From: Polymyxa betae
Taxonomy: Eukaryota > Endomyxa > Phytomyxea > Plasmodiophorida > Plasmodiophoridae
Reading direction: 5' to 3'
NCBI GenBank assembly: GCA_003693705.1
Contig: RBZT01000855.1
Span: 236,981 to 300,980, forward strand
Length of the DNA: 64,000 nt
Shown here: positions 48,414-57,361 of the stretch, piece by piece
Layout of the letters: each line of letters starts with the position of its first letter
Position numbering within the stretch: the first letter of the stretch is position 1
Position numbers and translations under genes: made by a program
The notes under the pieces: generated by a model
Told to the model about the DNA's origin: nothing
Seen by the model: only the letters and a program-made list of their open reading frames with translations
Database searches by the model: none

Positions 48414-49754
48414 TTACTCTTTATGTTTAGACCTCGATGGCTTCTTGGCCATTACATTCAGGTATGTACCGAAGCAGAATACGAATCCGGCGATTACATA
48501 GGCCAGTGAAAACGGTTTCGGGAACAGGATAAACGATAGCACGACGCTTAAAACCTAGACACGAGATTAAACCTTCAATCAGTCATAAACACACTCATCA
48601 AGACCTTCCGAACGGTCGTAACGGTTGTAGCGACGACCACCCCAAATCGTTTAATGATAGCAACAAAGCAAAGCACGCCAGCATATACAAGAAATGTACG
48701 AAGGACGAAATATGCATAAATGCTGGGATGAACTTTGCAGAATTCGATAGCTTGTGTGAACTCACCAGTGGCCTAAATTCAATATAAGCAAACAGGATGG
48801 TCTGGAATTGTGCTGCAAACCAGGGTGATAACAGACGATAAACCAGCAGCAAACAGATTCCCGAAAATCATGAGCTCCAGCATTGGGGCATTGTGAGCCT
48901 GAACACCGAATAAGCTACTAATAACAAAGGCTATCGATGCATTTATAAACCTGGAGAACATGCTCTTGAGAATTGGAATGCAATGCGTCGAAAAACAAGC
49001 TATACAGAAATCAATAGAATTACGGGGGCATGGTACATTATCATACCTGGCGACAACGATGCCGATTCCCATCATTGAGAACCTTGGTGAGACATCAGCA
49101 TCTCCAAGAGAGAACAGAATTGCAGACAGCACCAATAGTGAGCATGATATCCATTCCTTAAGTGGATATCTGGTGAACAAATTAGATTGGAAGTTTCGCA
49201 GAATATTTGAAGGAACCTTTTTTGGTAGATGAAGAAGCTGCCCATTAACACAACAATAAGCTTTAGCGACTTAAAAATTACTTGCGATGGGTAATTCAAG
49301 TATTGCAAGCTCATATTGGTCAGACCTCTTGCGAACGTCATCGACAAAGCGACGATTAAGTGATTATAGAGCGGCGCCTTTCTCCTGAACGTCATCCCAT
49401 TCACAAGTAGATGCTCAATGGAGGCGATTGCAGCAAATCCCAGCAATTCAAAAACGGTCATGAACCTAAAAAGAATTTCAGAAACGACCCAATTGATTGT
49501 TGTTTGCCCCAGCACAACCATCCAAAATTAAATCCGGGAACATTGCTGAACATATTTTCTTCGACACTTCCACAGAGAAGGAAGAACAAGAAGACGCCTG
49601 TCACCAATACCACGAACTGAAAAACAGCAGGCAGTTTGCTGATGTCAACCCCGAGAACTTGAATCGGGACGTTTGCGGCAGATGAGCTGCCTTTCTCGAT
49701 ATCATGCAGGGGTATCTGGACATCACTGGTTGGGATGGGTTTGTTAACGACCAT
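48414..49754 (-). CDS. SLC35B-like nucleotide-sugar/PAPS transporter, copy 1
   Basis: This is a Golgi/ER multi-pass antiporter of the SLC35B group, which includes the PAPS transporters. Exons read from about 49,754 down to 48,414. Diagnostic runs are FARGLTNMSLQYLNYPSQVIFKSLKLIVVLMGSFF in two parts (SLQYLNYPSQVIFKSLKL matches the family LGYLNYPTQVIFKCCKL), NAPMLELMIFGNLFAAGL, and a C-terminus ending FGTYLNVMAKKPSRSKHKE. About ten hydrophobic helices are present. The open frame extends to a GTG at 49,802, but the first ATG is at 49,754. Substrate (PAPS versus a nucleotide sugar) cannot be settled here. A diverged paralogue lies at 51,363-52,876. Confidence 0.82.
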
Positions 49755-50139
49755 TTGTCCTGCAGTTTGAGCGACCGGAAGTGAAATAAATGATTCAGCC
49801 ACTGTTTGGGACTTGGCCGATTAATCGTCACACCAATCTGGACGGTATAACCTAACAGGACAGAAACAGGCTACGGCGACAAATGAACACGGACTCTGGT
49901 ATGAGCGAGGCTTGCACGACCAAGCGGGTGTTCTAGGTAGAAATGGAATGGAATTTAGGGGAATACTGCCCAGAGCGTCCACTTGAATGTTGTCGGGTCT
50001 GATATGGCGCCGATTTTCTTCTGCCTTGGAAAACCTATCAACATGATCGACACCATTTTTCGAGATACTTATTTACTAGGAAAAAAAATGGAGAGATTGT
50101 GGATAACTGAATTTTGTATTTTTTTTTATGAAAGTGTGT
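49755..50139. other. Intergenic, no gene seen
   Basis: This spacer lies upstream of the first SLC35B-like gene. Nothing beyond short unlinked frames was seen. Confidence 0.35.
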
Positions 50140-50481
50140 TCAAGCGATGTCAATTTTGACATGGCCATTTTTTGAAAGGTCCAGCGAAGAAGGGTCTTTC
50201 TTTGCATAGAAAGACGATTGATCTTGCTTGGCGTCCGACAAAGTGGAAAGGCTCTGGGGCATGTCATGGGCAGCAGGTGATTCACAGCATGCACAGAGCT
50301 GGGACGGTCGGACGACGGTTGTCATACTCCATCGGTGGCGCCATCGCTTCCATGAGGGGACACTGAATGCATTTGAGCTCATGATGGAGTAGACCTTGGC
50401 GGATTTGGTTTCGATGTTTGGAACTGTTTCAGAAATGGCCCGGATTCGCCGGCTGATTTCGTCAGGAATCTCATCGATGAG
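50140..50481 (-). CDS. Hypothetical small protein, uncertain
   Basis: Not recognised. The minus-strand frame reads LIDEIPDEISRRIRAIS then TVPNIETKSAKVYSIM from about 50,481 to 50,380. It continues to the stop at 50,140 through SVPSWKRWRHRW and a C-terminus ending NGHVKIDIA. The first part looks like a protein helix. The same frame is open further upstream (ELIAYVGTENG) but is separated by an in-frame TGA at 50,482-50,484, so an intron, a start inside, or a broken gene is needed. No domain found. Confidence 0.3.
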   Translation of the reverse strand, partial: LIDEIPDEISRRIRAISETVPNIETKSAKVYSIMSSNAFSVPSWKRWRHRWSMTTVVRPSQLCACCESPAAHDMPQSLSTLSDAKQDQSSFYAKKDPSSLDLSKNGHVKIDIA

Positions 50482-50705
50482 TCAACCATTTTCAGTTCCG
50501 ACGTAAGCAATTAGCTCTATCCGACACTTCCTGCATGCTTTTGGGAGCTATAACCTATCAATCGCGGCATTACGACGAACAGTAGTCCCTGTAAGACAGG
50601 ATGGAAGTAGGTGGAAAAGCCATTGAACAATACTCATTCATAAAGCTAGCTAGTTTTCGAGAACCTTATTGCAGTTTAAGTACAAACATGAGATGAAAAA
50701 AGAGA

Positions 50706-50864
50706 ATGGTGCAAGATGGCCGATTGTCTGACGATGACAGGAAAGAGGCCGCATCCTTTATCTTGTTACTTGTTGCATTCCTCTCTTCTTTCGTTCTACT
50801 TTGGCTGGGTATCAACTTCATCAGTGGAGTTGCTGGGCTGCAATCTGGTCATTGTTCAGAGTAG
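50706..50864 (+). CDS. Small single-span membrane protein or upstream ORF
   Basis: This 52-residue ORF starts MVQDGRLSDDDRKEAASF. A hydrophobic segment follows (ILLLVAFLSSFVLLWLGI, residues about 18-36), then a short polar tail. The acidic-basic N-terminus followed by one helix is a typical small membrane protein layout. Its stop is only 12 nt before the start codon of V-ATPase subunit G on the same strand, so it is either a real first cistron or an upstream ORF. A possible intron (about 50,806-50,858) would shorten the C-terminus but keep the helix. No family recognised. Confidence 0.5.
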   Translation: MVQDGRLSDDDRKEAASFILLLVAFLSSFVLLWLGINFISGVAGLQSGHCSE

Positions 50865-50876
50865 CCGATCTAGATA

Positions 50877-51310
50877 ATGGCGTCGGGAAATCAGGGTATC
50901 CAGCAACTAATAGCGGCCGAAGCAGAAGCCGCTGCTATTGTTGAAGAGGCCCGCAACTGTATGGTTTAGTCTTTCAGCTTGTGCTGATTTTTTTATCGAT
51001 TTCATGATCAGATCGAAAGAAGAAACTCAAATCTGCGGAACAAGGAGCTCAGGGCGAAATCGCTCAGTTCCGGGCAGAAATTCAGGCGAAATTCGATGAA
51101 GATTCAACGTCGGATATCGGGTCTACGCTCACCTACCAGGCGACATTGGATCGAGAAACAAAAACTGCTATAGATAAGACGACTGAAGTTCATCAAAAGA
51201 AGAGTGATGAAATCATCGACCTTCTGGTATATCATGCTACAATGGTCACTATGAAAGTACCAGAATCAATCGCTCAATGCATTAAAGCGACAATGTACCT
51301 AGACTCCTAA
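50877..51310 (+). CDS. ATP6V1G: V-type proton ATPase subunit G (V1 peripheral stalk)
   Basis: Subunit G pairs with E to form the peripheral stalks of the vacuolar proton pump. There are two exons, 50877-50958 and 51012-51310, 381 nt in frame, 126 residues. The N-terminus MASGNQGIQQLIAAEAEAA and the following IVEEARNYRKKKLKSAE match the highly conserved G-subunit start. The rest is a helical hairpin-like charged segment ending IIDLLVYHATMVTMKVP. The intron splits a Tyr codon and restores the frame. A second potential intron near the 3' end is rejected because reading through preserves the conserved LL-x-x-x-T-x-V pattern. Length equals the usual 115-125 residues plus a short tail. Confidence 0.92.
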
Positions 51311-51362
51311 TAATGGCAGCAGTTCCATAAACAATCGTTTCTTTAGTTAGTGTTTTTACAGT

Positions 51363-52876
51363 TTAATCATTGCATTTGGCTTCCGGGTTCGGTGCCCTTT
51401 CTTCTTTTGATAGATTGAGATATGTCCCTATAACGAACAGGAACGCAGCTGGTATGTAAATCGACGTAAACGGTTTTGGGAATATCCAAAAACTCAAAAT
51501 CTACATTGACGTTTACTTCTGCAAAAAAATATATTTCGAAAACATACAATTGTGCAGATTTTCCTGCAAGTGGTGACAGTGGTAGCGACGACACAGTTCC
51601 ATCGCTTTATAAGAACAACAAAACATAACACTCCCATATAAGCGGCGCACGACCTAGATTAAGATGACATTATGAAGAAAATCTCCTTAATAAGAAACTA
51701 CCTAACAGTCAGAAGAAGAAATACACGAGGTTCCTTAATGCAGAACGCTAAAGCAACTAGTAGTTCCCCTTTCATTATGCAAGAGAATGCTGACGACACA
51801 AATAAAAAACTCGAACGCTATAACCATCAATGGGCTCTTACCGGCAAAAGCTGCTCCAAACAAGTTCCCGAAGAAAAGCAGCTCAAGCACAGAAGCATTG
51901 TATTTATTCAGAATCAACTCCTGCAAAAAATCGGTCGTTCAGTTAAAAGCAGCATTTTCAGTTTCCGTACCTGATAGTTGGTATGGATAGAACTAAAGAC
52001 TAGACTCGAAAGGACAAAAGCAATCCCTGCAAACAGAAGGCCAGTGGTTTGCGATTTATTGGAGACGACCGAGTCCCCAAGGGCAAACATCGCCGCGCTG
52101 GAAGTCAGCGAAGCTGCTGCGGCGTAATCTTTGAGCGAATAACGAGAGATATCTCTGCAGAATGGTTTCAGCTGGTTGCAGTAGGTACAAATAATCCATC
52201 TACCGGTGAAATGCCAAGCTTATAAGCATAACAATTACCAATTTGGTTGATTTAAAGACCACCTAGCTCAGATAAGCCAGCGACTTTGAGTGTAAGCGCA
52301 GCGCTTACTTGAGTTGGGAAGTTTAGCATTTGTAGGCTCGTGTTGCCGAATGCCCGACCAATACTCATGCTTAGCGCAACGAGTGCATGCGATCGGATTG
52401 GTGCTGATCTTTTCCATACCCCGAATGCAAACATTTGATCTTTCTTCAAGTAAGCTTCTGCAACCGCGATGGCCGAAAATATGAAAAGTTCCCATGTCGT
52501 CATAAAAAGCGGGAACCGGAAACTGATAGACATTATTACAAAAACGACTTGAGCTATGTTATGAAGCCTTACCCTTGAACTGACGTGAACATGAACTCAT
52601 CCAGAGCTGCACTTAATAAGGAGAAAGCAAATAACAGAAATGTGATAAAAGCAAACTAAAGCGAAGTAGGTCAGGTGTTGTATATTGCCAATCTCATAAA
52701 CTAACTTGTGCAGGTGGAGACATCCAACTTAATTCGAAGAAAAGGAGCTGAACTTGAGGACGATGAGGCTCGTCCGAATCACATTTTAAGGCGCCTGCAT
52801 CATCTTCAATCTCGAAACATACACGGTCAGAATCAGCCTGGTCGACTTTGGAATAAGCCGGCTCATTGACAGTCAT
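51363..52876 (-). CDS. SLC35B-like transporter, copy 2 (diverged paralogue)
   Basis: The ATG at 52,876 opens a polar N-terminus (MTVNEPAYSKVDQADSD). Membrane exons follow: FMTTWELFIFSAIAVAEAY, ALVALSMSIGRAFGNTSLQ, and LNFPTQ joined across a 46-bp intron to VVFKSTKLVIVMLISL, the counterpart of the family NYPTQVIFK segment. Later, YNASVLELLFFGNLFGAAF parallels copy 1 and the last exon reads FWIFPKPFTSIYIPAAFLF then GTYLNLSKEERAPNPEAK before the stop at 51,363. About ten helices in all. It is on the same strand as copy 1, with V-ATPase G between them, suggesting an old local duplication. Substrate unknown. Confidence 0.78.
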
Positions 52877-53120
52877 GAACGAGATCGGGCCTGGCTATCA
52901 ATCTGGCTTGACCGTGCCTTATAGCCGATGACATTCACAGTTTATATTTGAAGGAAAACACACACATAATGACATGCGATTTTACGATACATTCAAAAAA
53001 TTCAAAAACAAAAAAGCAAAAAGCCATCTAACTATGCAAGTTGTAAAGCGGATAGCGAATTTGTCTATATCTGGAATTTATAGAGGAGTCTGGGTACAAT
53101 CAACATTAATAATACCTAAG

Positions 53121-53703
53121 TTACGTATGAATATTAGGCATGAATATATTGGGGAAGACGCAATGTAATCGCATACATTGAGGAAGGTCGACGATTTCGA
53201 CCTTAACGAGAGCGTTGATTCCCAGTGATTTCAGCGAGCCACGTACGATTCCTTTCATGATGCAAGCCAATTTGTTTGACAGGTCCGATACGAGTTTTTC
53301 GTCTTTATGGGAAAGATGACGAAAAAAACGGCAATCGTCGTCATGGATTACATAAATCCCATTGTTATTTGTTCGAAGCTGATTAATTCAAGAGCGAAGT
53401 TAAGGAAGTTTTTGCAAGCATCTTAGGTCGTCTTTACCTTGTCGACAGTTTTGCTAAAGAATTCATTCCACATGTCTTTGCATAAATATTTCAGCACGTC
53501 AAGCTGACTTTCAAACCTGACCTGGTTCAGGTAGTCAGACCATGAATGGCATGACGAGCATGCAAGCAGACCTTCTCCCGAATGATTCGTTCTGTGAACC
53601 TTAGGCCAATGTCCTCACCGATATGGTCTAGAGCGTCTTCCGACAGTTTCGATCTTACAATCTCATTGATGACCAGATCTAGAGACAACCTCGATATGAT
53701 CAT
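53121..53703 (-). CDS. TRAPPC6: TRAPP complex subunit TRAPPC6 (Trs33)
   Basis: This is a core subunit of the TRAPP complexes that activate Rab1 for ER-Golgi traffic. Three exons were resolved by frame: 53572-53703 (44 codons), 53438-53521 (28), 53121-53378 (86), giving 157 residues, the same as human TRAPPC6B (158). Matching segments are FTERIIREK (human FTKDTARFK region), LDVLKYLCKDMWNEFFSK (human LDIMKFICKDFWTTVFKK), LRTNNNGIYVIHDDDCRF, and IVRGSLKSLGINALVKVEI (human LIRGGLSNLGIKSIVTAEV). Introns of 50 and 59 bp have GT-AG ends. The exons are individually short, so the gene is easy to miss. It is divergent from DRC8. Confidence 0.92.
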
Positions 53704-53920
53704 GTTTACACTTTACATACAATAACCATATTGCGCATCCATTATGGCTTGCTCTAGTCCATACTGCCATCCAATAGGTCAGAAAATTCGACTTTTATTA
53801 TCAACATGCATTGATATTAGGCAATCTTCGTTAAGCAAGATACCGTTGCGATCTTGGTACTAATATATAGACTGGCTATACGTTCTTGACTAATAGCGGT
53901 TAAGAGCACAGGCTGAACGG
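53704..53920. promoter_or_regulatory. Divergent promoter of TRAPPC6 and DRC8
   Basis: This 217-bp space separates two start codons on opposite strands. It is AT-rich; no named motif can be supported. Confidence 0.4.
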
Positions 53921-54573
53921 ATGTCTACTGGAAATCAAGAAAATGCAGAAAAGGAGCCAGTTGCCGATGCATCGGCGCTGATGGCCGTTCTGAAAAAGCG
54001 GATCAAGGAGGCGTTTGACCTATTCGATCGGGATGGGAAAGGCATTGTAGTGAAAGAGTTAAGGGCTTGCTTGCCGATTACAATTGCAATAATTCTTGAT
54101 ATAGAGAAGTGGGAACCATAATGAGATATCTGGGCTCATATCCAACCGAAGAAGAGCTTCTGCTACAAATCCTTCCACGTATTCGAGAGGACGAAGATTC
54201 CCATTTTATTCGCTACGACCGTTTCGAACCTGTCATGCTCAGTGTCTTGAACCAGGGCGATTACGAGCCCGATCTGGACGATATCGTCTTGCAGGCATTC
54301 AAAATGATCGACCATGAGCATAAAGGGTTTATCAGTGACTACAGGTCGAATTTCAACAATCATGAGATGTGCTCGTTAAATTGTTTACTTGATAGAATGA
54401 TTCAGCTATTAACGTCGAATGAATACAAGTTCCGACAGAAAGAGCTCGAGCAATTCCTGAAAATCTCCAAAGACGACACGTCAGATAAGATCTATTACGA
54501 AGATTATGTTGCCATTCTCGCCAAAGATCTGGAAGAACTACGTGAGCGTAATAAACAGATGGAGTTTGCGTAG
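53921..54573 (+). CDS. DRC8: Dynein regulatory complex subunit 8 (DRC8/EFCAB2)
   Basis: This EF-hand protein belongs to the nexin-dynein regulatory complex of motile axonemes. Exons are 53921-54057, 54105-54344 and 54396-54573, 555 nt in frame, 184 residues. The first EF-hand-like unit is KKRIKEAFDLFDRDGKGIV. It is followed across intron 1 by VGTIMRYLGSYPTEEEL, then YIRFEKF-like HFIRYDRFEPVMLSVL, and a second pair (DIVLQAFKMIDHEHKGFIS, DKIYYEDYVAIL). The order and the G-T-I-M-R-x-L-G segment match DRC8 rather than centrin. Introns are 47 and 51 bp. DRC8 is present only in organisms with motile flagella. Confidence 0.88.
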
Positions 54574-54585
54574 ATAGACACCACA

Positions 54586-55104
54586 ATGTCGGCGGCTGCT
54601 GGACCTGCAGGTTCCGTTCTGGGTCATGGCGTCTCAACGCCTCGTGTACAGTCCAGCCAGTCCTATGATGAACTGATTCGTTCGCTGGAAATCGCTATAG
54701 AGCAGGCGTTCGCGGGTCTGGCGTCTGCGTTCTCGGTGTCGCCTCAGTTCTCCCTGCATAGCGAGAGGAAGCGCATCCTGCAATTGATAGATGTGTTGGC
54801 GAATCTGCTCAGAGACCAGGGTGATGCTGTGTTAACCCTACCTAATGCTGCTAGCGATGACGACTGCAAAGAGCGTATCGCTGATCTTAGGCGTCAGATT
54901 AACCAAATCACAGGCAGCAATGCTAAGGTCAATACATCACCCACCTTCATCAAAACGCCGATTTTAAACATTGTATCAGATCGCTGTGCAAGTACTAAAC
55001 AAAGTGAATGCAGCTCACAAGTTAAGGAAACCGAACTAGAAGGCTTTTCTATAGATATATTCACAAAACATCAATGTATTCGACAGTTGCGATCACGATT
55101 TTAA
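54586..55104 (+). CDS. Unknown helical protein, possible Mediator MED28-like
   Basis: The ATG at 54,586 lies 12 nt after the DRC8 stop on the same strand. The unspliced frame gives 172 residues. The first 110 are helical: YDELIRSLEIAIEQAFAGL, HSERKRILQLIDVLANLL and CKERIADLRRQI; the last 60 are weaker and could follow an unrecognised intron (GTCAAT at about 54,928). The layout of a DELxxxxExxxxxxFxxLxS-like helix, a second helix and an ELRxxL-like third helix is reminiscent of MED28, but the similarity is too weak to assert. No membrane segment or signal peptide. Confidence 0.5.
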   Translation: MSAAAGPAGSVLGHGVSTPRVQSSQSYDELIRSLEIAIEQAFAGLASAFSVSPQFSLHSERKRILQLIDVLANLLRDQGDAVLTLPNAASDDDCKERIADLRRQINQITGSNAKVNTSPTFIKTPILNIVSDRCASTKQSECSSQVKETELEGFSIDIFTKHQCIRQLRSRF

Positions 55105-55143
55105 TAATGTACATTAACCTAACTTTCAGACAGTAGTACATCA

Positions 55144-55990
55144 TCAAAATCTACGAGGCTTTTTGCTAATAGGTTGCTCTAAGTCAGGGTACAATCGGCC
55201 AATCATCTGTTGAAGCTGATCGCAGCTGATTGGAGAGCTCCTGTACGACAGCCAATCAGCACCAAAACACGCTTTATCGACGTCGTCTCTCCAGTTCTGA
55301 TATTGCGAGATTTTTGGTTCGGGAAATGGGCAGGTCCTCATCCAGTTTGCCAACCGAAATTCGACATTGTCTTCACCGAACAGATCTTCTTCGGAATCGT
55401 TTCCCAATGACCCGATCCATCTGATAATAGGAGGTATAGCCTGACTGGAGCTCTTCACGTCAGGAAAGAAATACAGGCCCATGTAGGGACATGTTGACTG
55501 TTGCAAAACCTCAATGGCATTCGGGATTCGGTGACATTGTGCGAATTCAAGCCTTACAGAACCATCAGGCCGAGGAAATCTCAATTCCACCTAAGAACAC
55601 ATCAATAATGACTATACACTTAAACTCATCTTAACAAACCTGAGCTACTCTTAGCCGATGATCCCAACTTTGTGTTAGAAGCGATGTCCCCAGAAAGACC
55701 ATAAGATCGACAATTTGAACTGTTAATGGCGAAACCGATAAAATATGGCAGCGAATAGCAGTTCTATGAGAATTAGATTGCTGTAAAACTGTCAGAAGCA
55801 AAATACCTTGATAATCTGGATGCCGGTTTTTTCCTATACATGAAATCGATTCCGGTTAGCTTGCGAGATGAGGCTGGATTCATAGAATGGACTAGGTATG
55901 TGCCACAGTCGAGAACCACGAGCAAAAAGGGGGATTCTGTTATGCTATTTGTCAATATAAGAGCGCTGCAAACTGCAATAGCTTGCAAAT
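55144..55990 (-). CDS. Unknown conserved-looking protein, start unresolved
   Basis: Not recognised. The last exon (about 55,588 to the stop at 55,144) encodes VELRFPRPDGSVRLEFAQC, RIPNAIEVLQQSTCPYMG, PPIIRWIGSLGNDSEED and a basic end ISKKPRRF. A 5' exon (about 55,758-55,650) reads IRCHILSVSPLTVQIVDL then WDHRLRVAQ. A further exon (about 55,990-55,803) reads LLVVLDCGTYLVHSMN and SSRKLTGIDFMYRKKP. Introns of 44-90 bp join them in phase. Alternating hydrophobic strands suggest a beta-rich soluble domain. No ATG upstream of the first exon was fixed, so the N-terminus is missing from the model. The composition makes it clearly protein coding. Confidence 0.55.
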
Positions 55991-56684
55991 ACAGACAAAC
56001 CTGCTACTATGAGTGTGCAAAAATACGATCTGGTTAGCTGAGAATCATTACATAAATCAACAATGGCAGCGCCATCCTGATGATACTTTCTGAACGTCTC
56101 ATCCAGGAACGATAAGAATTCAGTGAGCTCGACAGTCTCACCTGATCAGGTTTCGGTCAGCAATGCCATGGACGAATGACGAAAGCCTTACTGGAAGAAA
56201 GTGTCGAGGTTCTACTGATAATGTCAGCTCGGGATGGCATGACGCTTGCAGACGTCTAGGGATAAGTGACCTCTGCAATCAAACGCAAAGCAGCCGTCAA
56301 GAATAGTGACCCACTCCGTACAGCTGCAAACTGGTATTTAAAGCATGAATGTTTGTAGTGTCTCTTACTTAAAGCATGAAATGCCAAAAAAAGTCGAATT
56401 CTGCATTCTCTAACTATAGTCCAATCCTGAGAGCAGGCCTGCAAAAAATATTTTTACAGATAAATTTCTATTGATTAAATACTCGTTTTTTCACAAAGTT
56501 TTCTGTGATTGCACAGTAGTACAGAGTCGGCTAAATTCCTCAGAAATCGCTAACGTTAATCATCTTCATGAAATATTTGAGGCATAGTTTGAAGTAAACG
56601 GGGATGAGGTAAGAGGTCGCGCTTTCATAGTCATCGCAGTTACCTTCTCTATCGGGGCATTTCCATCGTTATATTTTATAAAAC
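55991..56684. other. Intergenic, no gene seen
   Basis: About 690 bp of AT-rich sequence lies between the unknown minus-strand gene and mL43. It may hold the missing 5' exon of the former. No repeat or RNA gene recognised. Confidence 0.4.
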
Positions 56685-57152
56685 ATGTCTGTCGATGGGG
56701 TTCGTCAGCTCAGACGACTTATAATCAACTATTGTAATTGGGGCGGGTCTAGCCAAAACTTAAGGTCCTATTCTGTCAACCTTATTATTGAAGTAGTGAT
56801 TTTTGCATTATAGATCGTTTCTATCAAGCCCGCGTCTCATTCAGTTTGCTGAGTCGAACCCTGAGCTTGAGATCATTGCTAAGAAGCGTCACGGGCATCC
56901 ATTTATTATTGGCGAATACAGTTAGGATTTTCGAAAATTCTATGATCTCATAGCTGAGCTTTTATAGTTAATGGTGTTCAACACCAAATCGATGTCAAAA
57001 ACAAAAGCGAAGGTGACATTATGGTTGTTATGAAACAACTAAGGAATCGATCCGGCAGGAACACCTCGTCCCTCAAATTCTGGCAGCGCCCCCGTACGCT
57101 GGTTAGATCCATACAAGGATTATGGAATCCAATGCAATCAGTTTCAGTCTAA
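56685..57152 (+). CDS. MRPL43: Mitochondrial ribosomal protein mL43
   Basis: This is a mitochondria-specific large-subunit protein with a thioredoxin-like L51/S25 domain shared with the complex I B8 subunit. Exons are 56685-56764, 56814-56920 and 56968-57152, summing to 372 nt and 123 residues. Family features are VRQLRRLIINYCNWGGSS near the N-terminus, FLSSPRLIQFAESNPELEI (human VIDFARRNPGV region), HPFIIGEYINGV (human RVVAEYLNGA) and the closing SIQGLWNPM (human SIQGQWHPF). Introns are 49 and 47 bp. The three exons are too short to stand out as ORFs, but the phase and the match are exact. No clear presequence, as is usual for this protein. Confidence 0.9.
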
Positions 57153-57361
57153 AGTGTATCGTTCATCGTATCCAATAAACTCAACAATTTCTATAGGAAG
57201 TCTGAGGTTACCCTTGGCAGATGAAATGGGCCGGTTCGGTCGTCAACGGGATTCTGTTCTTACTTTTTTTAATTTATTTTTTACAAAAGTGCGCAAGCCA
57301 AAGTAAAGTGCGCACATTAAAGTCCACCAGTTTCAGAAAGTCACCAAGTAAAGCGAAAAGT

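Noticed and set aside
51230-51270. A third exon break in V-ATPase subunit G
   Set aside because: A GT...AG pair is present, but reading straight through keeps the conserved C-terminal pattern, while splicing would replace it.
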